DNA of 64,000 nt from Prevotella sp. P5-50 (GCF_002251295.1 NZ_NPJA01000013.1:62001-126000), one strand, 5' to 3'; positions 45,439-54,579 are shown, numbered from the stretch's first letter. The notes: generated from the letters alone by a model not told the origin. Program-made: numbers and translations.

Positions 45439-45969
45439 TTACCGGAGCGCCTCCAGATAACTGGCGAGTCGTTCCGTCACAACAGTAGCAAGAGCCACTT
45501 TACCATCTTGATCAATCACGACAATAGAAGGAATCCACTTCACACCATAAGCCTTAGAGATATCGGTATCATGAAACTTCTTCAACTCCGACACCTGAGG
45601 ATACGTAATGCCGTATTTCTCGCACGCTGCACGCCACGCCTCAACATTGGTATCCATCGACACACCGACAAAAGCAACACCCTTGTCGCTATATTTCTTA
45701 TAGAGTTCTACAACGGCAGGAGCTTCCTTTCTACAGTCGGGGCACCATGATGCCCAGAAGTCGAGCACTACCACACGACCCTTCAGTTCCGACAGGGAGA
45801 ACGGTTTTCCATCGATGGTCTGCATCGTGAAATCGGGTGCCACACTACCCACCTTCACCAATTCTGTGGCATACTTGGCATCGAGGTCTCCCTCTTCTGT
45901 CTGTTGTGCTTGTACCGAAGCGGTCATCATCACCATCACCGCCAATAATAAATGTTTCATTGTCTTCAT
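45439..45969 (-). CDS. TlpA-like thioredoxin-fold protein, periplasmic
   Basis: The 176-residue protein has a signal peptide (HLLLAVMVMMTASVQAQ) and an AhpC/TlpA-type thioredoxin fold with the redox motif WASWCPDCRKEAP (CxxC near residue 79). It continues with GVSMDTNVEAWRAACEKYG and the cis-Pro segment WIPSIVVIDQDG. The start at 45969 is chosen because the signal peptide follows directly; an upstream start overlaps the next gene. It would reduce disulfides or assist cytochrome or protein folding in the periplasm. It lies 22 bp after the Sfp-type gene. Confidence 0.88.
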   Translation of the reverse strand: MKTMKHLLLAVMVMMTASVQAQQTEEGDLDAKYATELVKVGSVAPDFTMQTIDGKPFSLSELKGRVVVLDFWASWCPDCRKEAPAVVELYKKYSDKGVAFVGVSMDTNVEAWRAACEKYGITYPQVSELKKFHDTDISKAYGVKWIPSIVVIDQDGKVALATVVTERLASYLEALR

Positions 45970-45991
45970 ATCTTTATCTATAATATTGTTT

Positions 45992-46555
45992 TCACTGATC
46001 ACTATACGCCACCGAATACACATAGCGCTGGTCGGCGCTTACCACGGTATCTACCCTGCCCGCACCATCGAGCACAGATTTCATATCGCTGCGGATGCCT
46101 TCGCCCGAACGCTTCTGCACCGCCTCTTTCATCGTCCACAGGCGCACAAACTCCAGTTCCGGATTGGCTGATTGTCCGATCTGCAGCAGCTCGTCATCAC
46201 TCATGGTGTGGCGCACCAATGCCTCACGATAGCCGCGCATCGACTCGATATCGACGCCCACAGGATGGGAATCGATCACACAGATGGCTGCCTCACGACA
46301 ATGACTCATATTGAAACAGATGTCTGGATGCCCCACGATAAACGGTTTGCCGTGTTCGCCATAAGAGAACACGGGCGGCTCCATGATGCCAAACTCCCGT
46401 TGCAGTCCCTCGCACAACAGCAGATAGGCTGCCACACAAGTGCGACGTCCAAGGTCGTGCTTGAAAGCTAAAGCCTGTTGGCGGCGCTGTTCCGACAGGA
46501 GTGACAGGGCGTGCTCCACATCGAGTTGGTCTAAATGGTCGTTGAGATATATCAT
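45992..46555 (-). CDS. 4'-phosphopantetheinyl transferase (Sfp-type)
   Basis: The enzyme activates carrier proteins with the coenzyme A arm. The 187 residues include the substrate motif GKPFI, FNMSHCREAAICVI, the metal motif GVDIE and the WTMKEAVQKRSGEG signature. The ATG overlaps the helicase stop by 4 bp. The carrier substrate (acyl carrier protein or another) cannot be told; no polyketide or peptide synthetase is in the window. Confidence 0.9.
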   Translation of the reverse strand: MIYLNDHLDQLDVEHALSLLSEQRRQQALAFKHDLGRRTCVAAYLLLCEGLQREFGIMEPPVFSYGEHGKPFIVGHPDICFNMSHCREAAICVIDSHPVGVDIESMRGYREALVRHTMSDDELLQIGQSANPELEFVRLWTMKEAVQKRSGEGIRSDMKSVLDGAGRVDTVVSADQRYVYSVAYSDQ

Positions 46556-48024
46556 GGGGCTGTTTCTTGAGGGTTTTGATGCGTATTGTCGGTCTGCGTC
46601 TTGGGCCAGTTGACTAAATAGAGGCGCTCCGACGCACGGGTAAAGGCGGTATAGAGCCAGTGGATATAATCGGGAGTGAGCATCTCATCGGTCATATATC
46701 CCTGATCCACATAGATGTGTGCCCACTGTCCTCCCTGTGCCTTATGGCAGGTGGCGGCATAGGCAAACTTCACCTGTAGCGCATTATAATAAGGGTCTTG
46801 CTTGAGCTGCTTGAAGCGTTCCTGCTTGGTGGGAATGTCGGCATAGTCTGCCATCACCTGTTGGAAGAGTTGTTCCTGTTGGTCGCGGGTCAGTGCGGGA
46901 GCTTCTGATGTCAGCGTGTCGAGCAGTATGGTGGCTGTCACTTCGGCATCGTCATAATCGGGGAATGCCAACGTCACATCGGCAAAGCGAAAGCCGTAGA
47001 GCTTTCGGATGTTGCGCACACGACGCACCTCTGCCCTGTCGCCATTGGCAATAAAGGTTTCGCTGGCATCGGTAGCCTGTCCGGTGGTGGGCAGTTTCCA
47101 GTAATAATTGTTTTTCACGATCATCAACTGGTCGCCAGTGGTCAGTTCATCCTCCCGTCCGAGCACCATATTGCGAATGCCTTGGTTGTAGATATTGGCA
47201 CGCTTGTTGGATCGGGTGATGACCATGGTCTCGTCGAGTCCTACCTCCGAATAGCTTCCTGCCAATGTTTCTATGAGTTCGTCGCCCATCACCAAGCGGA
47301 TATCGTCAAAGCCTTCGAAGCGTACCTTCGGCAACGATACGTCGCCATATTCCTCCATGGCATCAAACATCCGACGGATGGTAGTGGCATTGTAGAGGAT
47401 GCCTGAATCCTGACTCTGTCGCAACACTTCGTTGAGATCACACTCGCTGACATGCAGTCCGTAGCCTCGCAGGATATCGCCCACCAGTGCAGGACTCTCG
47501 TCTTCGCCCACTGGTGGCAACTGGGCGCGGTCGCCGATGAGCATCAACCGACAGTTGCGCCCGTTATAGACGAAGCGAATCAGGTCGTCCAACAGTTGAC
47601 CTTGTGCAAAGGGTGTATCGCCATAGGTCGATGCGTTGGCTATCATCGAAGCCTCATCCACGATGAACAGCGTATCTTGTGCGTTATTGTAATTGAGGCA
47701 GAATGCCCCTTCCAACGACTGTTGCCGATAGATGCGACGATGGATGGTATAGGCTGAATGGCCCGAATAGAGCGAGAAAACCTTGGCGGCACGACCTGTT
47801 GGAGCAAGCAACACCATCCGCTGTTGCAGTTCTGCCATGGTCTTCACAATGGCTGCGGCAAGAGTGGTCTTACCTGTTCCTGCCGAACCGCGCAACACCA
47901 TGACAGCTTCTTCACGACGGTTGGTCATGAAGGAAGCAAACTGCCCTATGGCTTGCTCTTGTTCGGCGGTTGGCACATGACAGAAGTTATGTCTGATGCG
48001 GTAAATCAGTTCGTCGATTATCAT
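46552..48024 (-). CDS. RecD2/Dda-like SF1B DNA helicase
   Basis: The 490-residue protein has Walker A LRGSAGTGKTTLA (near 45), motif Ia LLAPTGRAAKV, Walker B LFIVDEASM, motif III LIGDRAQLPPVG and the C-terminal UvrD_C2-type motifs ATCHKAQGGQW and YTAFTRASERLYLV. It lacks the long N-terminal region of full RecD2, resembling the compact form common in Bacteroidetes. A 5'-to-3' helicase role in repair is expected. It is the first gene of a helicase-Sfp-TlpA run. Confidence 0.88.
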   Translation of the reverse strand: MIIDELIYRIRHNFCHVPTAEQEQAIGQFASFMTNRREEAVMVLRGSAGTGKTTLAAAIVKTMAELQQRMVLLAPTGRAAKVFSLYSGHSAYTIHRRIYRQQSLEGAFCLNYNNAQDTLFIVDEASMIANASTYGDTPFAQGQLLDDLIRFVYNGRNCRLMLIGDRAQLPPVGEDESPALVGDILRGYGLHVSECDLNEVLRQSQDSGILYNATTIRRMFDAMEEYGDVSLPKVRFEGFDDIRLVMGDELIETLAGSYSEVGLDETMVITRSNKRANIYNQGIRNMVLGREDELTTGDQLMIVKNNYYWKLPTTGQATDASETFIANGDRAEVRRVRNIRKLYGFRFADVTLAFPDYDDAEVTATILLDTLTSEAPALTRDQQEQLFQQVMADYADIPTKQERFKQLKQDPYYNALQVKFAYAATCHKAQGGQWAHIYVDQGYMTDEMLTPDYIHWLYTAFTRASERLYLVNWPKTQTDNTHQNPQETAP

Positions 48025-48129
48025 ACGGTGGTCAAAGTTACGAAATATTGCAGAAATAGAAAAGCATTTTGGGATGATTAACGTTGATGACTGTGATTTT
48101 TACTACGGATTGGAGTTTGAGATAATTCG

Positions 48130-48197
48130 ATGCACCTCGGAAATACAAAGAAAATTTTTGATTTTCTTTGTATTTCGCTCGGTTTGCACTACCTTTG
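48130..48197 (+). promoter_or_regulatory. Palindrome-carrying promoter element
   Basis: A perfect 16-bp palindrome arm GAAATACAAAGAAAAT (48140-48155 with 48161-48176) is followed by CGCTCGGTTTGCAC and TACCTTTG (48190-48197). TTTG at 48167-48170 is 19 nt from the -7 box. It shares its layout and the CTCGGTTTGCACTA core with the element at 12620-12711, although the palindrome arms differ. Confidence 0.75.
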
Positions 48198-48205
48198 CAA
48201 TGAAT

Positions 48206-48292
48206 ATGTCTAATAGAACGACGAATGCAATACTGGGCTTGGCAGCCCTGATACTGGCAATACTATGCCTGCTAAGCATCGTCAGCAACTAA
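48206..48292 (+). CDS. Small hydrophobic protein of 28 residues
   Basis: The frame MSNRTTNAILGLAALILAIL CLLSIVSN (shown split) is almost entirely one membrane segment after a polar start. It begins a few bases after the predicted transcription start, so its mRNA would be nearly leaderless; an ATG at 48200 would lie before it. It is 13 bp upstream of the DUF3822 gene. The family is not recognised. The promoter placement makes it a better candidate than most short frames. Confidence 0.45.
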   Translation: MSNRTTNAILGLAALILAILCLLSIVSN

Positions 48293-48305
48293 AACCACTG
48301 GCAAG

Positions 48306-49115
48306 ATGCACGACTATAGCCAACCCGTTTCACGTAAACGACTCATCATCAGAGTGAGCCGTAAGTCATTGTCGTTCTCTGTTTTAGACAGCGGCAACGG
48401 ACAGATTTCTTTCAGCCCCTACCCACTGAAAAGCGGTATCTCACTATCGGCAAACCTTCGTGAGGCGTTCCGCGATGAAGAAATTCTAAACGATAAATAC
48501 CAACACGTACTGGTATCGGTGGTGGCACCGACACTCACCGTTCCTACCGAACAGTTTAAAGAACAGGAAAAGGAAATATTGTTCCGACACGCCTTCACCA
48601 ATCACGAACAGGATTGTGTGGGATATACGGTGATGGACGACCTCAACTGCGTGGTGCTCTTTGCCATCAACAGAAATCTGAAGAGCGTCATCGCCGACCA
48701 CTACCCCGAAGCAAGATACATGGCGGCGGTGGCTCCCGTATGGAGACACCTGCACCAAAGGAGTTACATGGGCACGAAAGCTAAACTCTACTGCTACTTC
48801 CACGACCAGCGCATGGATGTGTTCTGCTATGGACAAAACCGCTTTAAGTTCTGCAATGCCTTCGACGGACGCGATGCGCACGATGCCCTTTACTACCTGC
48901 TCTCCGTTTGGAAACAACTGGGCATGAAGGTGGGACACGATGAAATATTTCTCGTAGGCGATATTCCCGAACAACAATGGCTGATTGAGGAACTGAAGAA
49001 ATATGTGCAGCGCGCCTATGTCATCCTACCCACTGGCGATTTCAACCGTTCTGCCGTGACGCAGATAGAAGGAATGCCTTATGACCTCATGACATTATTC
49101 GTAAAAGGAAGATGA
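48306..49115 (+). CDS. DUF3822 family protein
   Basis: The 269-residue protein matches the DUF3822 family, an actin-like-fold group of unknown function found in Bacteroidetes next to rsmD. Recognisable stretches are LIIRVSRKSLSFSVLD, KYQHVLVSVVAPTLTVPTEQF, MDVFCYGQNRFKFCNAF and ALYYLLSVWKQLG. Its end overlaps the rsmD start by 4 bp, supporting co-translation. No catalytic motif is evident. Confidence 0.82.
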   Translation: MHDYSQPVSRKRLIIRVSRKSLSFSVLDSGNGQISFSPYPLKSGISLSANLREAFRDEEILNDKYQHVLVSVVAPTLTVPTEQFKEQEKEILFRHAFTNHEQDCVGYTVMDDLNCVVLFAINRNLKSVIADHYPEARYMAAVAPVWRHLHQRSYMGTKAKLYCYFHDQRMDVFCYGQNRFKFCNAFDGRDAHDALYYLLSVWKQLGMKVGHDEIFLVGDIPEQQWLIEELKKYVQRAYVILPTGDFNRSAVTQIEGMPYDLMTLFVKGR

Positions 49116-49660
49116 GAATTATTACAGGAATATACAAGGGACGTCACTTCGACATTCCGCGCTCGTTTAAAGCGCGACCCACTACCGATTTTGCCAAAGA
49201 GAATATCTTCAACGTACTCACGCAGTATGTTGATTTCGATGGAGCGGAGGCACTCGACCTCTTTTCGGGCACAGGAAGCATTTCCCTCGAACTCGTGTCG
49301 CGTGGCTGCCAGACGGTGGTCAGCGTGGAAATGGATCGTGACCACCATCGTTTCATACAGGAGTGTCTGAAGAAACTCAATACCGAGGCGTGTATTCCCA
49401 TCCGTGGCGATGTGTTCCGCTTCGTGAAATCATGCCGCCAACAGTATGATTTCATCTTTGCCGATCCTCCTTATGCACTCAAGGAACTGCCACAGATTCC
49501 TGACCTCGTCTTGCAGAAAGGCATACTGAAAGAGGATGGCATCTTCGTCTTTGAACATGGCAAAGACCATGACTTCTCCGAACACCCCAACTTCATAGAA
49601 CACCGACAGTACGGCAGCGTCAATTTCACACTGTTCAGAGCAACGGCGAAAACAACCTAG
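49112..49660 (+). CDS. rsmD: 16S rRNA (guanine966-N2)-methyltransferase
   Basis: RsmD methylates G966 of 16S rRNA. The 182 residues include MRIITGIYKGRHFDIP, RPTTDFAKENIFNVL, the SAM-binding LDLFSGTGSISLELVSRG and the catalytic FADPPYAL. The start overlaps the DUF3822 stop by 4 bp. The 3' end overlaps the oppositely oriented cardiolipin synthase gene by 26 bp. Confidence 0.93.
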   Translation: MRIITGIYKGRHFDIPRSFKARPTTDFAKENIFNVLTQYVDFDGAEALDLFSGTGSISLELVSRGCQTVVSVEMDRDHHRFIQECLKKLNTEACIPIRGDVFRFVKSCRQQYDFIFADPPYALKELPQIPDLVLQKGILKEDGIFVFEHGKDHDFSEHPNFIEHRQYGSVNFTLFRATAKTT

Positions 49661-51083
49661 TGATACTCTCCCACAAACGCACGCCAAACTTTGGATGTAC
49701 GCGCCTGGGGAGGTCTGCCCATGCCACCGACTGCTCTTCATCACGCAGGAAGATACGCTTCATGCGCAAGGCGGTGCCTTCGTCATAGATGAAGGCATTG
49801 GCTTCGAAATTGTTTTCAAAAGACCGGAAGTCAACATTGGTGGAACCGCACGATGTCAACGCATCATCACACACCAACATCTTGGCGTGCAGGAAACCGC
49901 CTTGATAGAGACTGACCTTCACACCGGCTTCTTCCACTTCACGCAGATAGGATCGTGATGCCCACTCCACTAACCTCGCATCGGCTTTATACGGACACAG
50001 CAAACGCACATCGACACCTGCCGTGGCTGCGGTCTTGAGCGCAAAGAGCACGGGTTCGTTGGGCATGAAATAAGGAGTCTCGATATAAACATAGCGACGG
50101 GCTGCCAGGATGATACGCACATAACCCTGCATAATCTCTGGATAGAGTGAGGTGGGTGCACTCGTCACCACCTGCATCAAACAGTTGTTGGACAGACTGG
50201 CATCGTCCAGCGAGGGATAATAGCTGCGGTCGCTGATAAGGGTGCGATCCACAAAATACCAATCCACCAGAAATGCTCGTTGCAAGGCATAGACGCCACT
50301 TCCCACAATGCGCAACATCGTGTCGCGCCAAGCCATACCGTGGATGCCTTTCACATAGCGTTCGGCAATATTCATGCCGCCGATATACCCCACCCGTCCG
50401 TCTATCACCACTATCTTACGGTGGTTGCGGTAGTTGACCTTACTGGTGAACAACGGGAAGCGAACGGGAAGGAACGAAACGACTTCTATGCCCGACTCGC
50501 GCATCTCCTCATAGAACCGATTCTTCACGCGCCAACACCCTACATCATCATAGATGACACGCACCTTCACACCTGCCTTGGCTCTTGCTCGCAGGGCGTC
50601 GAGGATCTGTCTGCCGAGACTGTCGTCTTCGAAGATATACATGCAGATATGAATATGATGGGTGGCACGGTTGATATCGTCAATCAACTGGCGGAAGAAG
50701 GCTTCGCCCTCGGTGATGATGTCGATGCGGTTGTCTTTGAAGGGCAATGAGAACGACTGGTTGACAAACAGATCGACCAACTGTTTATGGCGGTCGGCAA
50801 CACGCAGATTCTGCTGACCTACAAACTCCAGCATCGAACGTTTCGTCAACTGATTCATTGACCGTTGACTGATGACCCTTGCACGCCGATGGTTCACACC
50901 GAAGAACACATAAAACAGCAATCCCACTACTGGCAAGAAGATGATTACCATAATCCATGCCATGGTCTTCACCGGCTGACGGTTGTCGAGCAATACATGG
51001 AAGATAGCGATAAAGCCTGCTGCGATAACGGCTATCGTCAGCAGCAGCATCAATGTCAGATAGAAGATGGAGAATGTCATCAT
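49635..51083 (-). CDS. cls: Cardiolipin synthase
   Basis: The enzyme condenses phosphatidylglycerol to cardiolipin. Two N-terminal membrane segments (FSIFYLTLMLLLTIAVIAAGF and a second near 38-58) precede two phospholipase D motifs, HRKIVVIDGRVGYIGGMN and HAKMLVCDDALTSCGSTN, each with the HxK(x)4D core. The length of 482 matches bacterial ClsA. It overlaps rsmD tail to tail and is 13 bp after dnaG on the same strand. Confidence 0.93.
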   Translation of the reverse strand: MMTFSIFYLTLMLLLTIAVIAAGFIAIFHVLLDNRQPVKTMAWIMVIIFLPVVGLLFYVFFGVNHRRARVISQRSMNQLTKRSMLEFVGQQNLRVADRHKQLVDLFVNQSFSLPFKDNRIDIITEGEAFFRQLIDDINRATHHIHICMYIFEDDSLGRQILDALRARAKAGVKVRVIYDDVGCWRVKNRFYEEMRESGIEVVSFLPVRFPLFTSKVNYRNHRKIVVIDGRVGYIGGMNIAERYVKGIHGMAWRDTMLRIVGSGVYALQRAFLVDWYFVDRTLISDRSYYPSLDDASLSNNCLMQVVTSAPTSLYPEIMQGYVRIILAARRYVYIETPYFMPNEPVLFALKTAATAGVDVRLLCPYKADARLVEWASRSYLREVEEAGVKVSLYQGGFLHAKMLVCDDALTSCGSTNVDFRSFENNFEANAFIYDEGTALRMKRIFLRDEEQSVAWADLPRRVHPKFGVRLWESITRLFSPLL

Positions 51084-51096
51084 GCCCGTGTCTCTT

Positions 51097-53025
51097 TTAG
51101 TTGCGTCCCAACTGCCGCCCCAGTTCCTGGTAGATCTTGCTGGTGTCCATATACGCCTTCATCAGTTCGCGCAGCTTCTCCATATCGCCTGCCGAGGTCT
51201 TGAGTTGCTGGTTGATGGTTTTCAACCGCTCACCCACGATGATATAACGGTAGTCGAGCATCAGATGCTGCACCCGTTGGCGCAAGGTCTGTCCGCTGTG
51301 TTTCATCTCAAAACCCCGACCCAACTGATAGTTGTCGATGGCAAGACGCGTTGCCAACTGGCTGATGTTCACATCGGGATGCTGGGTGAAATAGGCTTCG
51401 GCACGAAAACCGGCATTGGCTGAGTGCTCTACGGCTTCGTGCAGTATCGTATTATAGAGGGGTTCGGCAAACGAGAGTTCGTCGCAGCCAAACTCATAAT
51501 CCACATATTGCGCCACATTCATGCTGACCGTCTGACCGTCTTCTGTCTCCAGATCATCGAAGATAATCTCTTCACCGTGGCGCACCACCTGTTGTATCAA
51601 CAGACGCTCCACCTCGGCTGTGGCGTTCACCTGAACGGCAAAGGCTACATCATTGGCTGAGGTGGTCTGCGCATCAGGCGCCAGCACATCCTGCGGGCGT
51701 TCCGTCGTGGGTTTCTCGCGCTCTTGCGCTATAAACTTATTGGTTTGCGTGATCAGCGTGCGCTCATCCACACCCAAGCGGCGCGAACAATCGGTCAGAT
51801 ACGTGGAACGCACAATGGAATCGGGTATCACACTCACCGAACGCACGATGGAGTTGATGGCTTCTGCACGGCGCAAGGGGTCGTTCACTCCTTTCAGCAG
51901 CAGGTCGGTCTTAAACTGTATGAAGTCGGTCTGGTGGTCGTCGATATACTTGCGAAACTCCTCGGCAGTATGTTTGCGCGAGAACGAATCGGGGTCGTCG
52001 CCATCGGGCAACAGCAACACCTTCACATTCATGCCTTCCTGCAACAACATATCCGTACCGCGCATGGCTGCATGGATTCCGGCAGCATCACCGTCGTAGA
52101 GCAGTACGATATTCTGCGTGAAGCGGTGCAACATACGAATCTGATAGATGGAGAGTGCCGTACCTGAGTTGGCCACCACATTCTCCAATCCACATTGGTG
52201 CATGGCAATCACGTCGGTATAGCCTTCCACCATATAGACGCAGTCACACTTGACAATGGCTTTCTTGGCTTGATAGATGCCATAGAGCTCATGGTCTTTA
52301 TGGTAGATTTCCGAATCGGGTGAGTTCACATATTTCTGTTGCACACCCTTGGTAGCTGCATCGAGCTTGCGACCGCCAAAAGCCACCACCTTACCACTCA
52401 CATTAAACCAAGGGAAGATGGCGCGACCCGCAAAGCGGTCGTAGGTGCCATGTTCACCAGTGTAGCACAGGCCGGTCTTCACCAGATACTCATCCTTATA
52501 ACCTTTGCGGCGTGCCTCCTCCAACAGCGCATCACGCTTGGTGAGGGCAAAGCCCAACTTAAACTTACTGATGATATCGTCGCGGATGCCACGGCTGCGG
52601 AAATACTGTTTACCGATAGCCATGCCATCCTCATCCTGTTGCAGGATGGTATGGAAATACTGACATGCCCATTCATTGACGATAAACATCGACTCGCGGT
52701 CACCCTGCTCTTTCTGTTCCTCGGCAGTCAGTTCGCGCTCCTCCACCTCGATATTATATTTCTTGGCAAGCCACCGCAACGCTTCAGGATAGGTGATCTG
52801 CTCATGCTTCATCAGGAAGTTGATCGCATTACCACCCTCTCCGCAGGCAAAGCAATGGCAAATCTGTTTCGATGGCGACACCATAAACGACGGTGTCTTA
52901 TCGTCGTGGAAGGGACACAATCCCTTATAGTTAACTCCCGCTTTGCGCAAGCTAACAAACTCGCTCACCACATCCACAATATTGGTGGCGTCCATGATTT
53001 TGTCTATCGTCGCTCTGTCTATCAT
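51097..53025 (-). CDS. dnaG: DNA primase
   Basis: DnaG makes RNA primers at the replication fork. The 642 residues contain the CHC2 zinc finger (CPFHDDKTPSF ... CHCFACGEGG, residues 38-66), the RNA-polymerase-like core (YFRSRGIRDDIISKFKLGFA) and the TOPRIM domain (MVEGYTDVIAMHQCGLENVV, LLYDGDAAGIHA). A C-terminal helicase-binding region follows. The start MIDRATIDKIMDATNIVDVV is typical. Confidence 0.96.
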   Translation of the reverse strand: MIDRATIDKIMDATNIVDVVSEFVSLRKAGVNYKGLCPFHDDKTPSFMVSPSKQICHCFACGEGGNAINFLMKHEQITYPEALRWLAKKYNIEVEERELTAEEQKEQGDRESMFIVNEWACQYFHTILQQDEDGMAIGKQYFRSRGIRDDIISKFKLGFALTKRDALLEEARRKGYKDEYLVKTGLCYTGEHGTYDRFAGRAIFPWFNVSGKVVAFGGRKLDAATKGVQQKYVNSPDSEIYHKDHELYGIYQAKKAIVKCDCVYMVEGYTDVIAMHQCGLENVVANSGTALSIYQIRMLHRFTQNIVLLYDGDAAGIHAAMRGTDMLLQEGMNVKVLLLPDGDDPDSFSRKHTAEEFRKYIDDHQTDFIQFKTDLLLKGVNDPLRRAEAINSIVRSVSVIPDSIVRSTYLTDCSRRLGVDERTLITQTNKFIAQEREKPTTERPQDVLAPDAQTTSANDVAFAVQVNATAEVERLLIQQVVRHGEEIIFDDLETEDGQTVSMNVAQYVDYEFGCDELSFAEPLYNTILHEAVEHSANAGFRAEAYFTQHPDVNISQLATRLAIDNYQLGRGFEMKHSGQTLRQRVQHLMLDYRYIIVGERLKTINQQLKTSAGDMEKLRELMKAYMDTSKIYQELGRQLGRN

Positions 53026-53159
53026 AGCCTTCGAAATGCGAAATTACGAATAAAACAGCGAAGTACAAAACAAAACCCCACATTTTTTAATGCCGCACAC
53101 GGATTGCGAGGTACTCGAGCGCATTTTGGTCAAGGATTTTTATTTAAAGATTATTATTT

Positions 53160-53300
53160 CTGGCCAAAGGCCATATTTCATTAAAGATTTCCTTCAAAGA
53201 TTTCTTGCGCTCGCGCACCCCCAAAAACATCCGTATAAATTCCGTTTAAATTCCGATGATTGTTTAAAGATTTCCTCCAAAGATTTACCGTAGGTTAATT
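53160..53300. repeat. Degenerate repeats upstream of dnaG
   Basis: AAGATTTCCTTCAAAGATTT recurs with small changes near 53166, 53268 and 53636, and TAAATTCCGTTTAAATTCCG recurs near 53236, 53587 and 53760. Together they fill much of the 944-bp gap between dnaG and the outer-membrane protein gene (53026-53969). Similar AAATCTT and TTTCCGTG motifs occur at 45230-45430. No gene is supported here apart from the remnant at 53412. Confidence 0.6.
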
Positions 53301-53411
53301 TTATCTTTATAATAAGCAAAAAAAATCAATAAAACATTGGCGGTTAGAAGAAAATACTATATCTTTGCAAGCAAATAAGAACCAAAAATATAACAAAAAG
53401 GTTTCAAAAAC

Positions 53412-53585
53412 ATGGCACAGACATCAAACCAAAGTACTGTAAATAAGATAGAAATGAGACTTAGAGGAAAGGGACGTGGTTCGATATGTGCATTTGTATC
53501 TTCAGGGCGATGCCCTGGGCTAAGGAAACCATTGGGCTTTCAGCCCGCTTTTGCTTGTCAGAGTTCTATTCATAGTTCCGTATAA
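53412..53585 (+). pseudogene. N-terminal fragment of a DUF6088/AbiEi-like protein joined to a REP element
   Basis: A TATCTTTG promoter box (53360-53367) precedes an ATG and a frame reading MAQTSNQSTVNKIEMRLRG followed by KGRGSI. This resembles the start of DUF6088-type winged-helix proteins, which belong to AbiEi-like antitoxin families. After about 25 residues the frame runs into the REP-like repeat (from about 53479) and ends at 53585. The remainder of the gene is absent. The family assignment rests on a short stretch and is tentative. Confidence 0.45.
53479..53547. repeat. REP-like element (copy 2, inverted)
   Basis: The 53503-53547 segment is the reverse complement of 45120-45164 with one loop base changed. 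Homology extends left to about 53479 (GGTTCGATATGTGCATTTGT). It truncates the small frame starting at 53412. Confidence 0.8.
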
Positions 53586-53969
53586 ATTCCGTTTAAATTC
53601 CGATGATTGATTTCTTGCGAAGCAACATCTTCAGAAAGATTTCCTCCAAAGATTTCTTGCCGTAGGCAACTAAAAAATAATCTTTTCTGTGATTTCCGTG
53701 ATTTCTGTGTGACCTTTCAAGGGAGCGCACACGGAGGCACCCCCCAAAAAACTCATCTGTTTAAATTCCGTTTAAATTCCGATGACCCGATGTTCCGATG
53801 TCCCGACAAAATCGTCGAATCACCACATTTTTTCGCTATTTCTCTGTTTTTCATATTTTTTTCCTTGGATATATTGACATTTTTTCATACTTTTGTTCCG
53901 TGATAAGACATGAAACAGTGTAACAAACCAAATAATAAACCCTATTATTAATTTAATTTCAGTACAATT

Positions 53970-54548
53970 ATGAAGAAGTTATTTTTAGCCGTAGTAGCAA
54001 TGATGATATCAGCAGCTACCTTTGCACAAAATGAAGTAGGTCAGCTCACTATCCAGCCTAAGGTTGGTGTCAACATCGCCAACATCACAGATGTCAACGA
54101 CGCCGATCCCCGTATTGGTTTGGCTGCCGGTGCAGAATTTGAGTATGGACTAACAGACAATATCGGTTTGAGCGCTGGTGTCCTTTATTCTATGCAGGGT
54201 GTTAAAACTATCATTGTTGATGATGATTGCACTTCGAAACTCGATTACCTGAACGTTCCTATCCTTGCCAATTTCTATGTAGCAAAAGGATTTGCTGTGA
54301 AACTCGGTGTACAGCCTGGTTTCAAGCTCTCTTCAAAGGCGGAATTTAAAGGATCTGGAGGATCAAAAGAGGTAGATGTTGATGGTTTCAAAAGCGTTGA
54401 CCTTTCTATTCCTGTAGGCGTCTCTTATCAGTATCAGAATATCGTGTTTGACGCTCGCTACAACTGGGGTGTTACAAATATTGTTGAAGATAGCGATTCA
54501 AAGCATAGCGTATTCCAGATTACCGTTGGCTACAAGTTCTCTTTGTAA
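53970..54548 (+). CDS. Outer-membrane beta-barrel protein (PorT-like domain)
   Basis: The 192-residue protein has a signal peptide (LFLAVVAMMISAATFAQ) and an eight-strand barrel pattern typical of the PorT/OMP_b-brl_2 group: LTIQPKVGVNIANITD, GLAAGAEFEYGL, GLSAGVLYSMQG, LDYLNVPILANFY and the closing VFQITVGYKFSL with terminal aromatic pairing. Its role is unknown and likely structural or adhesive. TACTTTTG near 53888 is the likely -7 box. A terminator follows at 54580. Confidence 0.85.
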   Translation: MKKLFLAVVAMMISAATFAQNEVGQLTIQPKVGVNIANITDVNDADPRIGLAAGAEFEYGLTDNIGLSAGVLYSMQGVKTIIVDDDCTSKLDYLNVPILANFYVAKGFAVKLGVQPGFKLSSKAEFKGSGGSKEVDVDGFKSVDLSIPVGVSYQYQNIVFDARYNWGVTNIVEDSDSKHSVFQITVGYKFSL

Positions 54549-54579
54549 TAGCAACATGATAGTCAATCATTATATCCAC

